In this document: one piece after another, positions 10,521-20,954 of the stretch | Layout: every line of letters begins with the position of its first letter | Position numbering within the stretch: the first letter of the stretch is position 1 | Source of the DNA: Cordylochernes scorpioides | Taxonomy: Eukaryota > Arthropoda > Arachnida > Pseudoscorpiones > Chernetidae | Length of the DNA stretch: 64,000 bases | Reading direction: 5' to 3' | Assembly: GCA_030710605.1 (NCBI GenBank) | Contig: CP092869.1 | Location: forward strand, 10,405,263 to 10,469,262 | The notes under the pieces: generated by a model | What the model saw: only the letters and a program-made list of their open reading frames with translations | What the model was told of the DNA's origin: nothing | The model's database searches: none | Made by a program: the position numbers and the translations under genes

Positions 10521-10869
10521 GCCTTAGAAACTTGCGACACACTGGGAGGTCTCGGAACTAGGTCCCATGTCTACCAACCCTATAATCTAACGCGTTTTGT
10601 TTATACACACAATATGTTAGCGCATATTATGTAAGTTTTGTTAGCTTAACTATATATGCAAATTTTATTTGTTAATAACTGCCAGTTGGACAAATAAAAT
10701 CAGTGTGTTTGTAGTCAGTCTTCGAATCGGTCTAGTTCTTTAAGTCTGTGCTCCAATTAGCGTTAGGAGATTCACCTAGTTGAAGAGGTTTGATGTTGCT
10801 CATGTAGTCAGAAGGTTTTATAAAGAATCGAACGGCTCTAATTCAAGGGTAATAATCATCTGAAAAGGT
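10521..10869. other. Unassigned DNA
   Basis: No recognisable feature. Confidence 0.4.
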
Positions 10870-11700
10870 CTGGCCTATCTAAATACTACATATCGTCATT
10901 ATACTCCTGCCTAATGAGAGCCATCAGTATAAAGATCAGTATAAACCTGGCGGGTATATATCGGCATACTACGCTAGCAACATCTTAGGATGGAATGGCT
11001 ACCTAAGCTAGTATTGCTTGAACGCCTGCAGCTGAAGCTGCCCACCGCTAGCAACAGTAGTAATGCGGGCGTATTATGATCTGAAGGAAGCCTGTATACC
11101 GAGAAATCAATATACTCATCATACTACTGTCTAATGAGAGGCATTAGTATAAAGAGCAGTATAAACCCGGCCTATATCGGCATACTACGCTAGCGACATC
11201 TTAAGATGGAATGGCTACCTAAGCTAGAAGGAAGCCTGTATACCAAGAAATCAATACATTTATCATACTACTGGCTAAGGATAACACCATCAGTATATCG
11301 GCGTGTATCGGCATACTACGGTAGCAACAGTAGTAAGACAGCTATAGAGTATGTTCTGCAGGAGCCGCCGAGAAATCAATATTTCTGCCTAATCAATACT
11401 CGTATACTTCCTAATAATCGATACTACTGCCATCATACTACTGCCTAATGAGGGCCATCAGTATAGAGAGCAGTATAAACCTGGCGTGTATTGGCATACT
11501 ACGCTAGCAACAGTAGTAATGCGGCGTAGTATGATCTGAAGGAAGCCTGAGCACCGAATAATCAATACAATCATCATACTATTGGTTAAGAAGGAAGTCA
11601 TCAGTATAGAGAGTAGTATAAACCTAGCGTGTATTGGCATAATACGCTAGCAACAGTAGTAAGCGGGTATAGAGTATGCTCTGCAGGAACCACCGAGAAA
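10870..11700. repeat. Irregular tandem array, ~140-220 bp units
   Basis: At least five diverged units share CTAATGAGAGCCATCAGTAT, AGCAGTATAAAC, GGCATACTACGCTAGC and AACAGTAGTAA. Unit starts near 10910, 11130, 11273, 11441 and 11583 give spacings of about 220, 143, 168 and 142. The array has internal deletions and is interspersed with GAAGGAAGCCTG words. Open frames across it are by-products. Confidence 0.75.
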
Positions 11701-11902
11701 TCAATAGCGAGCCGAGGCCTGAGTCAAACAAAGCCAATTGAGTTCTGGAGATAAACAATTTTCCGAGAAGGGAAGGAAAGAAAGTAAGGCAATCACAGCA
11801 GCGCAATCTTATTATTTTCTATCCTGTCTATCTCTCCATTTAATTGTTCAAAATAACAACAAACTTTACTATATAGACAGTTAATACGCATAGAGATATA
11901 TT
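11701..11902. other. Unassigned DNA
   Basis: Short gap between the tandem array and the next fold-back. Nothing seen. Confidence 0.4.
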
Positions 11903-12127
11903 TTCGAAAATAGACAATCCATAAATAAATCTTCAATTAAAAAGGCATATATTGGATCAAAATATCATTTATTTTACCAATATTTCAGTTGGCTGAACGC
12001 CAACCTTTATCAAGGTATTATAATTAAATATGTTATAACACCTTGATAAAGGTTGGCGTTCAGCCAACTGAAATATTGGTAAAATAAATGATATTTTGAT
12101 CCAATATATGCCTTTTTAATTAAAAAT
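11903..12127. repeat. Fold-back family A, well-preserved copy
   Basis: Arms 11938-12012 and 12042-12124 are near-perfect inverted copies, and the left end carries GAAAATAGACAATCCATA. The plus-strand unit at 12040-12080 has ACC, TTGATAA, A, GGTTGGC, GTTCA, GCCAACT, GAAA, TATT, GGT. This is helix I, core, helix II and the catalytic GAAA of a hammerhead layout. Confidence 0.85.
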
Positions 12128-12185
12128 TATTGAGTTATATATAAATATCCAGTCTTAGTGTACGCTTTAAAACAGATTTATATCT

Positions 12186-12560
12186 TTATGAAAATTTGAA
12201 ACTATTATAGACGCGTAAGATTCTTTTTGAAATTAAACAATTTCTACTGCCCTTACTGCAATGGAAAAATTAAAGGGAGGGCCTGGCTCATTAGTGATGA
12301 ACCCTCCCAGCGGTTTCGCCAGTTTAATCTACCATACCGCTGTTATATTGCATTTTTCGATCTTCCTTTTATAGTGATACTGTTGCTAGACTCTTGTAAT
12401 GGGTATTTTAGATTAACTATGGACATAAGCTTTGAAGACAGTAGATTTTCATACAATTATAAATATTTGAAATTGTTTAATTTCAAAAAGAATCTTATAC
12501 GCTTCTAAAATAGTTTCTAATTTTCATGACAGATGGCGCGCTAGTGTATCGTAATATTTA
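12186..12560. repeat. Fold-back family E1
   Basis: Arms: AAATTTGAAACTATTATAGA.. (left) and ..TAAAATAGTTTCTAATTTT (right), both with TACTG / GACAGTAG words. Inside the left arm, minus-strand 12283-12322 is the 40-nt permuted hammerhead-like block (CTGGC/GCCAG outer helix; core here CTAATGA). The right flank has CAGATGGCGCGCTAG, the inverted GCCATCTG box. Confidence 0.75.
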
Positions 12561-13261
12561 TATCTTTATATTTGTACGAGTGGATATAAAAACATACTAA
12601 GAACATTCAATTAAATATAATTTCAGTTTTTTTATATAATACCACCAATACGAGAGATTACTTTTTCTTTCTTTCCATGAAGGTATTCGCACGCCTATTA
12701 AATACATACACCCACACACTTTTCATTCAGCCTAAGTGAGACAAAAGAGAAATAAGTGGAAATAGAAAAAGAACTCGACATGATTACATGGAAATTTTAC
12801 TGGGAGGAAATTATTCTATACATTTTTGACGTGGGAGGCGACCTTAAATTTTATAGATCTCCAAGATTAGTTACATAATACAGGAATAGGTTTAGTGTAT
12901 TATATACAAAGATCTGGGGCAATCTATAGAATTGCATAATAAAATTTGTGAAAATATGCAAATAACAGGACTGTCATCACCTTTACATGACCTTCAACTT
13001 ATTCTCAGAAAAACGTTTCATATATATTCTCGATAGAGCGATAAAAACAATCACTCTAATCTACAACATCTAGGAGCACTTCAACGGGATATAGCGAAAA
13101 CTTTAAATATCGCTTTTCGGAAAAATCTGGATTCTAATTTATTTTATCTCTATTTGATATTCGAGGGAAAACGGAGGCATACGTCGAATGAAATCGTGTA
13201 AAATGCTGAATCTTATAGATTTGAAAATCCACAAATTAATCAAACCTTTTATTTGAATCTT
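12561..13261. other. AT-rich DNA, nothing supported
   Basis: No gene or repeat recognised. Confidence 0.45.
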
Positions 13262-13700
13262 CAAGCAGGTGTTGTAGCTTTGTCAATGATCAAGCAGATG
13301 TTATGGCTTTGTCAACGATCAAGCAGGTGTTGTGGTTTTGTCAACGATTAAAAAAGTGTTGTGGCTTTGTCGTCGATCAAGCAATTGTTGTGGCTTTGTC
13401 AGAGGTCAAGCAGGTGTTGTGGCTCTGTCAACGATCAAGCAGGTGTTGTGGCTTTGTCAATGATCAAGCAGATGTTGTGGCTTTGTCAACGATCAAGCAG
13501 GTGTTATGGCTTTGTCAACGATCAAGCAGGTGTTGTGGTTTTGTCAACGATCAAAAAAGTGTTGTGGCTTTGTCGTCGATCAAGCAATTGTTGTGGCTTT
13601 ATCAGCGGTCAAGCAGGTGTTGTGGCTTTGTCAACGATCAAGCAGGTGTTGTCGCTCTGTCAACGATCAAGCAGGTGTTGTGGCTTTGTCAACGACCCGC
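13262..13700 (+). repeat. 29-bp minisatellite (about 15 copies)
   Basis: Units read AAGCAGGTGTTGTGGC then TTTGTCAACGATC, 29 bp, with C/T and A/G variants such as TCAATGATC and TCGTCGATC arranged in a partly repeating order. 29 is not divisible by 3, so each unit advances the frame and all three frames stay open. The resulting frames of up to 139 codons are not genes. The unit matches part of fold-back family C (GGTGTTGTGGCTTTGTCA). Confidence 0.9.
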
Positions 13701-13914
13701 TAGTTTTTATTTTATTTATTAATCAACCAAGCGCGATATTGAAATATTTGCCCCTAATATAGAGGAAACAAAACAACAAACAAATTAGAACAACGTTTAG
13801 ACAGGTTAGTTTGTAGAGATGGTCAATAGATGACGCTTTGGAGAGAGACAGTAGAGATGGTCATGCTAGTGTAACTAGTGTATAGTTGATAGGAAGTCAT
13901 ACATCTAGTTCTCC

Positions 13915-13950
13915 TGTTGAAAAGCATGTTGACCCGAAAGTTAGAGATAT
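13915..13950 (+). ncRNA. Degenerate hammerhead-like unit, family G
   Basis: TCTC, CTGTTGA, AAAGC, loop, GACCC, GAAAG, TTAGAGA: the outer TCTC/GAGA helix is retained, but the core has A6 to T and helix II is broken. Confidence 0.3.
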
Positions 13951-13997
13951 ATATAATTAGAAAAACCTGATCCTGGATTACTTGTTGATTATGTTAA

Positions 13998-14445
13998 ACT
14001 AGACGCGAATGGCCCGGGCAACGCCCGGGTTTTACCCGAGTGCGAATATATTTTAAAAACGTTGTCTTGGGTGGTCGCTATAGACAGGGTGGTCTGTATA
14101 GACAGGTGTATGTATCACACAGCTGATAACAGGGTTGCCTAAAGTGACCGCTATAGACAGGGTGGTCTGTATAGACAGGTGAATGTAACACACTGATGAT
14201 AACAGGGTTGCCTAAAGTGACCGCTATAGACAGGGTGGCCTGTATAGACAGGTGGATGTAACACACTGTTGATAACAGGGTTGTCTAGAATGGCCGCTAT
14301 AGACAGGTGTATGTATCACACAGCTGATAACAGGGTTGTCTAGAGGGGGGCAGGGAGGACACGTGTTCGCCGGCAGCCAATGGGCGCGCATTCTATCCGT
14401 GAGCTTCAGACAGAATAAGGCAATTATATATATAGATAGTGTAAC
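13998..14445 (+). repeat. CCCGG-type repeat carrying an internal array
   Basis: Opens ACTAGACGCGAATGGCCCGG then GTTTTACCCGAG and closes ATATATATAGATAG, like the repeats at 55.3-56.9 kb. Between them, 14070-14345 is a tandem array of ~80-bp units (CGCTATAGACAGG, GGTCTGTATAGACAGGTG, GATAACAGGGTTG), about 3.5 copies. Confidence 0.7.
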
Positions 14446-15397
14446 AATGTAAATATATTTTTAAAACATTTAAAAACACCTTCTGGAGATTTAGCAACCC
14501 ACTGCAGAAGCTGAGAACTATTTCAGAAAAGAAAAATACAGAAATAGAACTCTATAATTTCTACAGATCAATTGTAAATAGATTCATACACAAAAGAGGT
14601 AGTGAGGACAGTTTTAGAACAGATGTGTAAATAAATCCCTTTTCAAACAAAGGCTCATAGGCACATGGGGAAAGGAAGAAAAGAATTGCGGTGTTATTTT
14701 GTTGTTGTATGGCGAATTCATGGGCCCTAATAAAAGCCTTTTTATTGTTGTAAATTAATTTATATTTAATCCTATTTATTTTCCAAATAAATAATCAACA
14801 CGTAGCCAGCTTTATCCTTGAAGTCCCTATGTCTATCAATATATTTGAGTTATCCTCAGGAAGGAATTGGAATCACAAGGGCCAAGCTACAGAAATGTGC
14901 AGCGATCTCACGGTTGAGTGGTCTAACAGAGGATTAGAGGAGATCTAGAGTTCTACGGGTTATTAAACTTTATGACCACATTACTGCTTTGTGTGTCTTT
15001 AGCGTCTAGAATGGAGCACAGTTAATCATCTCTGATAAGTCAATTAATATCTACCAATCTATTTACCAATACCTTTCTCTTATGACGTCCATTTTTATCG
15101 AGAGGAAACCAATTTCTTGGGCAATTAGGCAAATGTAAACTTTAAAAATATTAAACATTAGAAAAATGGCATCTCTTGTTCGTACAAGAATAAGTTTCTT
15201 ATGGCTTGTGACGTCGGTAGTTTCCCTTTTTCTATTTCTATTAGTTAATATTTGTTCCGATAGGTGGTGAATACTATCATCAACTTTCAGTTTCACAATT
15301 AGAATATTCATTTTTCTAAATGCAACTATCTCTGATAATCCTATTCAATTTCGATTTAATATTTTCCATTGAAGTATAATATATATATATGTCGTAC
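14446..15397. other. Unassigned DNA
   Basis: No gene recognised. An 82-codon minus frame (15063-15311) is not supported. Confidence 0.4.
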
Positions 15398-16285
15398 AAC
15401 AGCAACAGCAGTCATAGGGCCAAGTGGTTTCAGGCGTCTATGGGTAACACAAATAACGAAGCAGGTTAGACAGCACCTGAGAGAGGCCAGTGGGCGAAGA
15501 CGCGGCAAGATCCAGGAAGGGTGTCTGACCTATAAGAGCGTATAAAATATCTGTTGTCCGGCGGTGGTGTCGTAAAACTCATTAACGACTTATGGAAGTT
15601 CCCCAGAAGAAAATGAAGTAATATTTACGAAACTGGACCTCGCCTTGCCTAGCGTGAGGCTGACTCTCAATAAATTTATTGTCATATTTGTGATTACATG
15701 ATGAACAAGCAAGCGCACCGAAGTCTATAAACATTTTGCATGTTGCATTGAAATCAAGTGTATATAGACATACCACAAGTACCATAAGTGTATATTACCA
15801 CATATGTATCATGCCACAAGCAACAGCATTCATGAGGCCCAGTGGTTTCAGGGTTCTAGGGTTCTACATAAAGGTCGAGGCAGGTTGGATGATACCTAAG
15901 AGAGGCCAAAGAATAACGACACGGACAAAGTCCAGGAGGGAATGTGAGAATGTGATGTGGATCGTCCAGCGGTCAGTCGTTAGCTCGAAACTTGTAGATG
16001 ATCCTCGGGAAGGATTCACATGACAATCTAAGAAATTTCCATTGTCTGATGTAATCTCGATAATGGTAACTTACGGGAGCTCCATCTATGCTTCCTTCCT
16101 GTGGTGAATCTGTATAAGCATGGCGGTCTTAATAAAGCTGTTCGTGTGGAAATGGTTTCTTACTAATTGGATCTCTCCTTTCCTGAGTCCCTAGCAGACT
16201 GCTTTTTAATTTTTTTTTTCTGTCAGATTTAAGATTACATGATCGTCAAGAGCTGATGCGTTGAATTATATATACATGTAGTACT
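15398..16285. repeat. Repeat H, two adjacent diverged copies
   Basis: 15398-15795 and 15800-16285 share CAACAGCA, GGCCAAGTGGTTTCAGG and GGTCGAGGCAGGTT-type words, GAGAGGCC and, near their ends, ATTACATGAT. Each contains AATAAA/ATAAAG words and could be an LTR. No internal retrotransposon region lies between them, so they are tandem or independently inserted LTR-like copies. Confidence 0.45.
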
Positions 16286-16336
16286 GTGTGTAGTACTTTT
16301 TATATTTATTATACATATAAGAGAGTAGATATCTAT

Positions 16337-16520
16337 TTCTTGAAAATAAAGATACTTCGGCCAGTAAATCGTTTTATTACCTCGACGTTTCGACAAACGT
16401 TTTTTAACGCCTTGCCAAATGTTTTAATTTTTTTTGCTCCTGACGAGGACAAAAGCTTTTTGTCGAAACGTCGAGGTAATAAAAAGATTTACTGACTGAA
16501 GTATCTTTATTTTCAATAAA
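16337..16520. repeat. Fold-back family F
   Basis: AAAGATACTTCGGCCAGTAA and TTACTGACTGAAGTATCTTT are inverted ends. The inner arms CTCGACGTTTCGACAAA / TTTGTCGAAACGTCGAG enclose the loop. A hammerhead-like unit occupies the right arm (16437-16476). The downstream word ATGAATGCCGGCCAGGCAGC recurs elsewhere. Confidence 0.75.
16437..16476 (+). ncRNA. Hammerhead-like motif, family F
   Basis: CTC, CTGACGA, G, a 7-bp helix II (GACAAAA/TTTTTGTC with GC-T loop), GAAA, CGTC, GAG. The catalytic core is complete and the site after GTC is permitted. Stem I pairs only 3 bp, and there is one extra G between core and helix II. AATAAAAAG follows. Confidence 0.5.
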
Positions 16521-16904
16521 TATGAATGCCGGCCAGGCAGCTTCTATCTTTAAGAGAAGAAATCTAGTATATATTTGCATTTATATTACTACATATATAT
16601 ATTCTTTTCAACTTAAATAATATCAAAATGAATAATTTCAATTAGTCTCTAATTGCTGTCGTTATTTTTGATACTATTCTAGCAATCCACGTTTTACTAT
16701 ATTTGTATTTAATTGTATCTCAACTTATGGGTGTGAGTGTTTTTAAAAATATTTATTTTTAAAACCCGTCAATGATTTCTTTGTATTCTAATATTGGTAA
16801 ATTTCTTTTTGTGTTTTTATTTTTATTTTTCATGCTGTCCTATATTAAATATTTATTAATATATTAAGGTATTATAAAAAGCACTTGCAATAAGTTTCAT
16901 TTAT

Positions 16905-16965
16905 TCTAGATTATAACTGGAAAGCTTTCGAGACCCAATCTCTTCTTCATCAGATCAATATTTAA
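16905..16965 (-). ncRNA. Hammerhead-like motif, unclassified
   Basis: Minus strand: CTGATGA, AGAA, GAGA, TTGGG, TCTC, GAAAGCTT. Core and helix II are present, with four extra bases between them. Stem I is weak. It lies next to family C repeat DNA. Confidence 0.3.
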
Positions 16966-17069
16966 ATTTGAAATGCTCAAGTGATGGCAGGTTACCAATT
17001 CAACTTGTACCATTCAATTTTGGGTGTCAATTTCTTTGTGGAAATTTTTCCGGGAGGATGTTAATCTAT

Positions 17070-17550
17070 AAAAGCAAATGTCGCCTCACCGGTCAAAATA
17101 AACTGAAAACTAGACGCCATCTATTCACTGTCGACACAAACTAGCGGCCTCGGTGTTTTGTGCTTGTTATTAAAGTTTAAAAAACATTTAAACTTTATAT
17201 ATTTTATTCAATGAAGATCAAAATTAAATAACAATCACAATTAATTATATATCTCAACTATATAACATTAAGCCATCTATTTACAGTTTTGTTTTTGTCA
17301 CCGGTCTAATATTTTTATTTTCACAGACTAAATTATGAGATTAATTTATAAATGAAATATTATTCAAAACAAATAAACAACTCTATACATCACTCGGGTC
17401 GGTGACAAAGTCACAACACCATCTTTAGCAAACAGAGATGCGTCTACTTAGAGACCCTGGTTTTGGGTTAATTTCTCTCGTCAGTCTAGGGCTGTTATCC
17501 AATTGTCATCTAGTTTTGACGTATATTTTGACGTTAGAGGTGACATGTGT
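17070..17550. repeat. Fold-back family C, decayed copy
   Basis: Ends TGTCGCCTCACCGGTCAAAA / ATTTTGACGTTAGAGGTGAC. The left part contains ACGCCATCTATTCACTGTCG and ACTAGCGGCCTCGG. The minus-strand hammerhead block at about 17447-17490 has core CTGACGA, but GAAA has become AAAA and helix II is unpaired. Confidence 0.7.
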
Positions 17551-18440
17551 TTTTATAGAATTTCTCTTTTGTATTGCTTAAATTTATTTTATAAATATAT
17601 GTTATATTCAATTTAATTTTTTATAATATATGAATATATTTTTTTTAATTTGACCAAAAAACAAAAAGCTTTTTGATTATTATTTTATTCTGTTGTAAAT
17701 AGATTTGTTTTTTCTTTTGTGTTGGTTAAATGCGTTTTTTTAATAAACTCATTTGCCAAAAAAATAATATTATATAGTTGAATTGGTTAAAAATAAAATA
17801 AGCATATTTGCTAATAATTGATATTTCATTCTTTTTTTTTTTTGTAAGTAAAATTTGCATTCGACAATCTAAAACATTTACTTAATAATTTATTACCTTT
17901 TTTATTCTCTCCACTCAGAATATAAGATATATATTTCAACTAAATGTGGAATAATTTAAATTTGGAAATTAGAGGGTTCAATAAATTGCTTTTTTTAATG
18001 ATTTCAATAACCTTTTTTAGTTTTAATATTAAATAACGTTTTCATTATTATTATATATATTATTTTTTGCGTTGTAAAATATTGAAGGCTATTTTAATTT
18101 TCAATATTTTATAATAATATTCATGCAATTTTATTATCGCATTTTTTAGGAATTTATTAATAAAGTTTTTAAAAAGAATATTTAATATATTTATATATAT
18201 ATAAAAAAAATGTTTGTGTGTGCTCTATATTCTAAATTAATCGTAAAAAAAAGAAAAGATTCAAAGGTTTCTAGTAAAAAAGACGGAAGTTCCCCAACAA
18301 ATCTCTTAATACCGGTTGTTCTAGTGAATTCTTCCAGGTAGTTAGCTGGGGAAAGGAAGCATTTTCCTAAAGTAGCACATTTCCATAAATCTGCCTGGAA
18401 ATTCAGTTCCAGACGAATTTTCAACAGTTACAGAAGATAC
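17551..18440. other. Very AT-rich DNA
   Basis: Long runs of A/T. A 77-codon minus frame (18191-18424) has no recognisable family and is not called. Confidence 0.45.
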
Positions 18441-18444
18441 CATG

Positions 18445-18650
18445 GAATGATATTACCTCTGTTTATATATTTTACACAAATAAATTTACTGGCAATGCGT
18501 TTCTTTTAAATACCATCAAATATTATCGCTACAGACCTTACTGCAATGATATGAGTTATTGAATGAGAGAGCTTGGCTCATCAGTAGTGAACCCTCTCAG
18601 CGGTTACGCCAAATTAATCTCTAGACCGCTCTACTATTGTATTGGATATG
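18445..18650 (-). repeat. Repeat family E2, copy 1
   Basis: Matches 45702-45865 and 58718-58880 (TTTACTGGCAATGCGTTTCT; TATTGAATGAGAG). The minus strand 18573-18612 is the 40-nt permuted hammerhead-like block with outer helix TTGGC/GCCAA. GAAA is mutated to GTAA here. Confidence 0.75.
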
Positions 18651-19033
18651 TTAGGAGCTAAGACTTTCCTATTCTACCATCGAGCAAAGTAATCACCAAC
18701 ACCTCTAAGGAATTAATACTTTTTCAATTTCCTTTCTTAACTTAACTAATTTACATCATTTCAAAACCAAATATATACATGCAAAGTAGTCCGGTCATCT
18801 GGTCAAAAATATAAATATATAAATCTATGAAAAACAACTTATAAAAAAGCTAACAATATATTCTTATTATAAACTGGGGTTTATTTAGAATTGGTTTACC
18901 AAAGTCAAACGTTTATATTCCCTTTATTATCTCAGAATAAATTAACAATAAAACGAAAGATATTAAAAATACAATAAAAATTCAAAATAATTTTAAAATT
19001 TTACAGTTTTTGTATATTATATAATATAATGTA
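18651..19033. other. AT-rich DNA
   Basis: Nothing recognised. Confidence 0.45.
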
Positions 19034-19209
19034 CAGTTAAACCTGTCTATAGCGCCCCCTCTAAATAGCGCCTCCCTCTCTATAGTACCGGATTTTAAAC
19101 ACATAGTACGATGCGATTTACATTAAAAGTGAGCTGTCTATAGCACCCTTCTCTATAGCACCCTATTCTGGTGAGTCCCAAGAAGGGGCGCTATAGACAG
19201 GTTTAACTG
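19034..19209. mobile_element. pogo/Tigger-like MITE, copy 2
   Basis: 176 bp, CAGTTAAACCTGTCTATAGC to ATAGACAGGTTTAACTG, flanked by TA at 19032-19033 and 19210-19211. Opposite orientation to the copy at 879-1056. Confidence 0.85.
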
Positions 19210-19234
19210 TACTTTATTTCATTTTTATTTTTAA

Positions 19235-19420
19235 ACAAAACGCGATATCCTGGCTAGGGATAAGTGCGTCGATTTACATTTTTAAACAGAGAAACAGTTA
19301 TAAACATATTATACAAACATTAAATATATAAAAGAGAAATAATAAGATATATTAGGAATCTGATCCTTCTATGTAGGAAAGATAATCATAAATATATTTA
19401 CAAAAATATATAATAAATGT
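19235..19420 (-). pseudogene. Non-LTR retrotransposon 3' tail, copy 2
   Basis: Diverged duplicate of 4848-5030 without coding sequence. The terminal hairpin on the minus strand is TATCCC (19262-19257) with GGATA (19250-19246), then TCGCGTTTTG. Confidence 0.6.
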
Positions 19421-19504
19421 ATTAACACAATAATATTCAAGAAATAAATAAAATTATATAACTTATTTTTGAAAAAAAAAAGTAAATTGATTAAATTTAC
19501 AGTT

Positions 19505-19920
19505 TTATTATTATACGGTATCACTATAAAAGGAAGTTCCAAAAATGCAATATAACAGCGGTATGGTAGATTAAACTGGCGAAACCGCTGGGAGGGTTCA
19601 CCACTGATGACCCAGGCCCTCTTAATATTTTATCAATGCAGTAAGGACAGTAGAAATTGTTTAATTTCAAAAAGAATCTTACGCGTTTAAAATAAAGAAA
19701 AAGGCATCTCCTTATCGTGCAACTGAAATTTGTTGATGGCTTGCGCCATCTATCGGAATAAATATCAACTATTCTTTTATTCCTATAGATGGCGCAAGCC
19801 ATTAGCAACTTTCAGTTGCACAATAAGGAGATGCCTTTTTCTTAATTTATGCACCTTATCCCAGTACAATATTACATTTGTACTATTTTTTCACGCGTTT
19901 AAAATAGTTTCGAATTTATT
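19505..19920. repeat. Fold-back family E1 split by a family D insertion
   Basis: E1 sequence 19505-19694 continues at 19893-19920. The permuted hammerhead-like block is at 19576-19615 (+). The interruption 19695-19892 is flanked by a 14-bp direct repeat ACGCGTTTAAAATA (19681-19694 and 19893-19906), a clear target-site duplication. Confidence 0.85.
19695..19892. mobile_element. Fold-back family D, complete insertion
   Basis: A ~140-bp palindrome (AAAAAGGCATCTCCTTATCG .. GGAGATGCCTTTTTC) plus a ~50-bp unpaired tail. The arms contain GCTTGCGCCATCTATCGG. The 14-bp duplicated target shows the whole segment moved as one unit. It has no coding capacity. Confidence 0.85.
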
Positions 19921-20077
19921 TATTTACTCTTAGCGTGCGTTATACAGTACGAGTTGTGGTCTTTACGCTCGGAGGTTACACTGTACAGCTGAAGTAAATA
20001 AATAAAATAGAAAATATATAAATAAATAGAAGTTTCTTGAAATGAAAATTCAAATGATTCAACTTTATATATATTCA

Positions 20078-20470
20078 TGGAAGCAATGGTCGCCTCTCCC
20101 GTCAAAATAAACGTCAGAATCTGACGCCATCTATTGACCGTCGCCGCAACTAGCGGCATCGGGTCGGTGACAAAGCCACAACACCAAGTTTGGCAAACTG
20201 AAAAGCGTCCACCTAGAGACCATGGTTTCGGGCTAATGGCCCTCGTCAGTCTAAGGCGGACTTTATTCCATGAGATCCACACGGGATCTAATGGAATCCT
20301 CACAATCTACCAAAGAGGTGTTTTGCTGGCAATGTGGCTGGGCCAAATCTATTGGGAAAACATAGATGGAAAATTTGCCGGGCGATGGCGTCAGATTTTG
20401 ACGGGAGAGGCGACCATTGCTTCCATTGATTAATTTCCTCCCGGCAAATTTTCTATCTATATATATTGTA
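20078..20470. repeat. Fold-back family C with intact hammerhead
   Basis: Outer arms GAAGCAATGGTCGCCTCTCC / GGAGAGGCGACCATTGCTTC. The left side has GACGCCATCTATTGACCGTC and the GGTGACAAAGCCACAACACC word. The hammerhead is at 20212-20255 on the minus strand. Confidence 0.85.
20212..20255 (-). ncRNA. Canonical type I hammerhead ribozyme, family C
   Basis: Minus strand, 5' to 3': CTTAGA (stem I), CTGACGA, GGGC-CATTA-GCCC (helix II, perfect), GAAA, CCATGGTC, TCTAGG (stem I). Stem I has 5 Watson-Crick pairs and one G-T wobble. Stem III ACCATGGT is fully self-complementary, so a dimer can form an 8-bp helix. Cleavage is predicted after GTC, between 20218 and 20217. The core matches the hammerhead consensus CUGANGA..GAAA..NUH. 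Role inferred: self-processing of a repeat-derived RNA. Confidence 0.85.
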
Positions 20471-20480
20471 GAACATTTAA

Positions 20481-20672
20481 AAAATATCCCGCATGTGTTT
20501 TTTTTTCAAACGAAAAAAATCGAAATTTTTATTTTGAAGAGAAATAACGACTATTTCTAACCTTAAGAATGAAGTATGAAAGGATGAATTGTGAAGAGTA
20601 ATGATAAACGGAAAAATAAAGGTGTCCAGGGATATCCATCCATAAGCCGCAATATAATGTATTATAAATTAT
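20481..20672 (-). mobile_element. tRNA-derived SINE family S, 3' part
   Basis: Contains CACATGCGGGATA (inverted), GAAATAACGACTATTTC, GAAAGGATGAATTGTGAAGA and GGTGTCCAGGGAT, as in the full copy at 37496-37729. The tRNA-like head is missing. Confidence 0.7.
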
Positions 20673-20940
20673 ATATATTATAACATAGAGTGTCGGGAGG
20701 ATAGATTTCATGTACCTACATTACCATGTACCTATGAGAGCAATAGCCCGATAACATGGTATACAAGTTCACTTAATTGTTTGAATTTACCAAAACCCTT
20801 ATTGTCGCTTGTCTTCATTCATATGAATAAGTGCATTTTGTGAGAAGTCAATGGACAAAAAGCATTGTCTTAATGTAATTTTAAACGCAAAAGGTGTCTT
20901 TTTCTAACACATCTTTCTATCACAAAATGACAATATATTA
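20673..20940. other. Unassigned DNA
   Basis: Nothing recognised. Confidence 0.4.
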
Positions 20941-20954
20941 ATATATATATATTA

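Noticed and set aside
13303-13762. Overlapping ORFs of 133-139 codons
   Set aside because: They run through the 29-bp minisatellite; all frames stay open because the unit lacks stops.
14078-14266. 62-codon repetitive minus frame
   Set aside because: Generated by the ~80-bp array.
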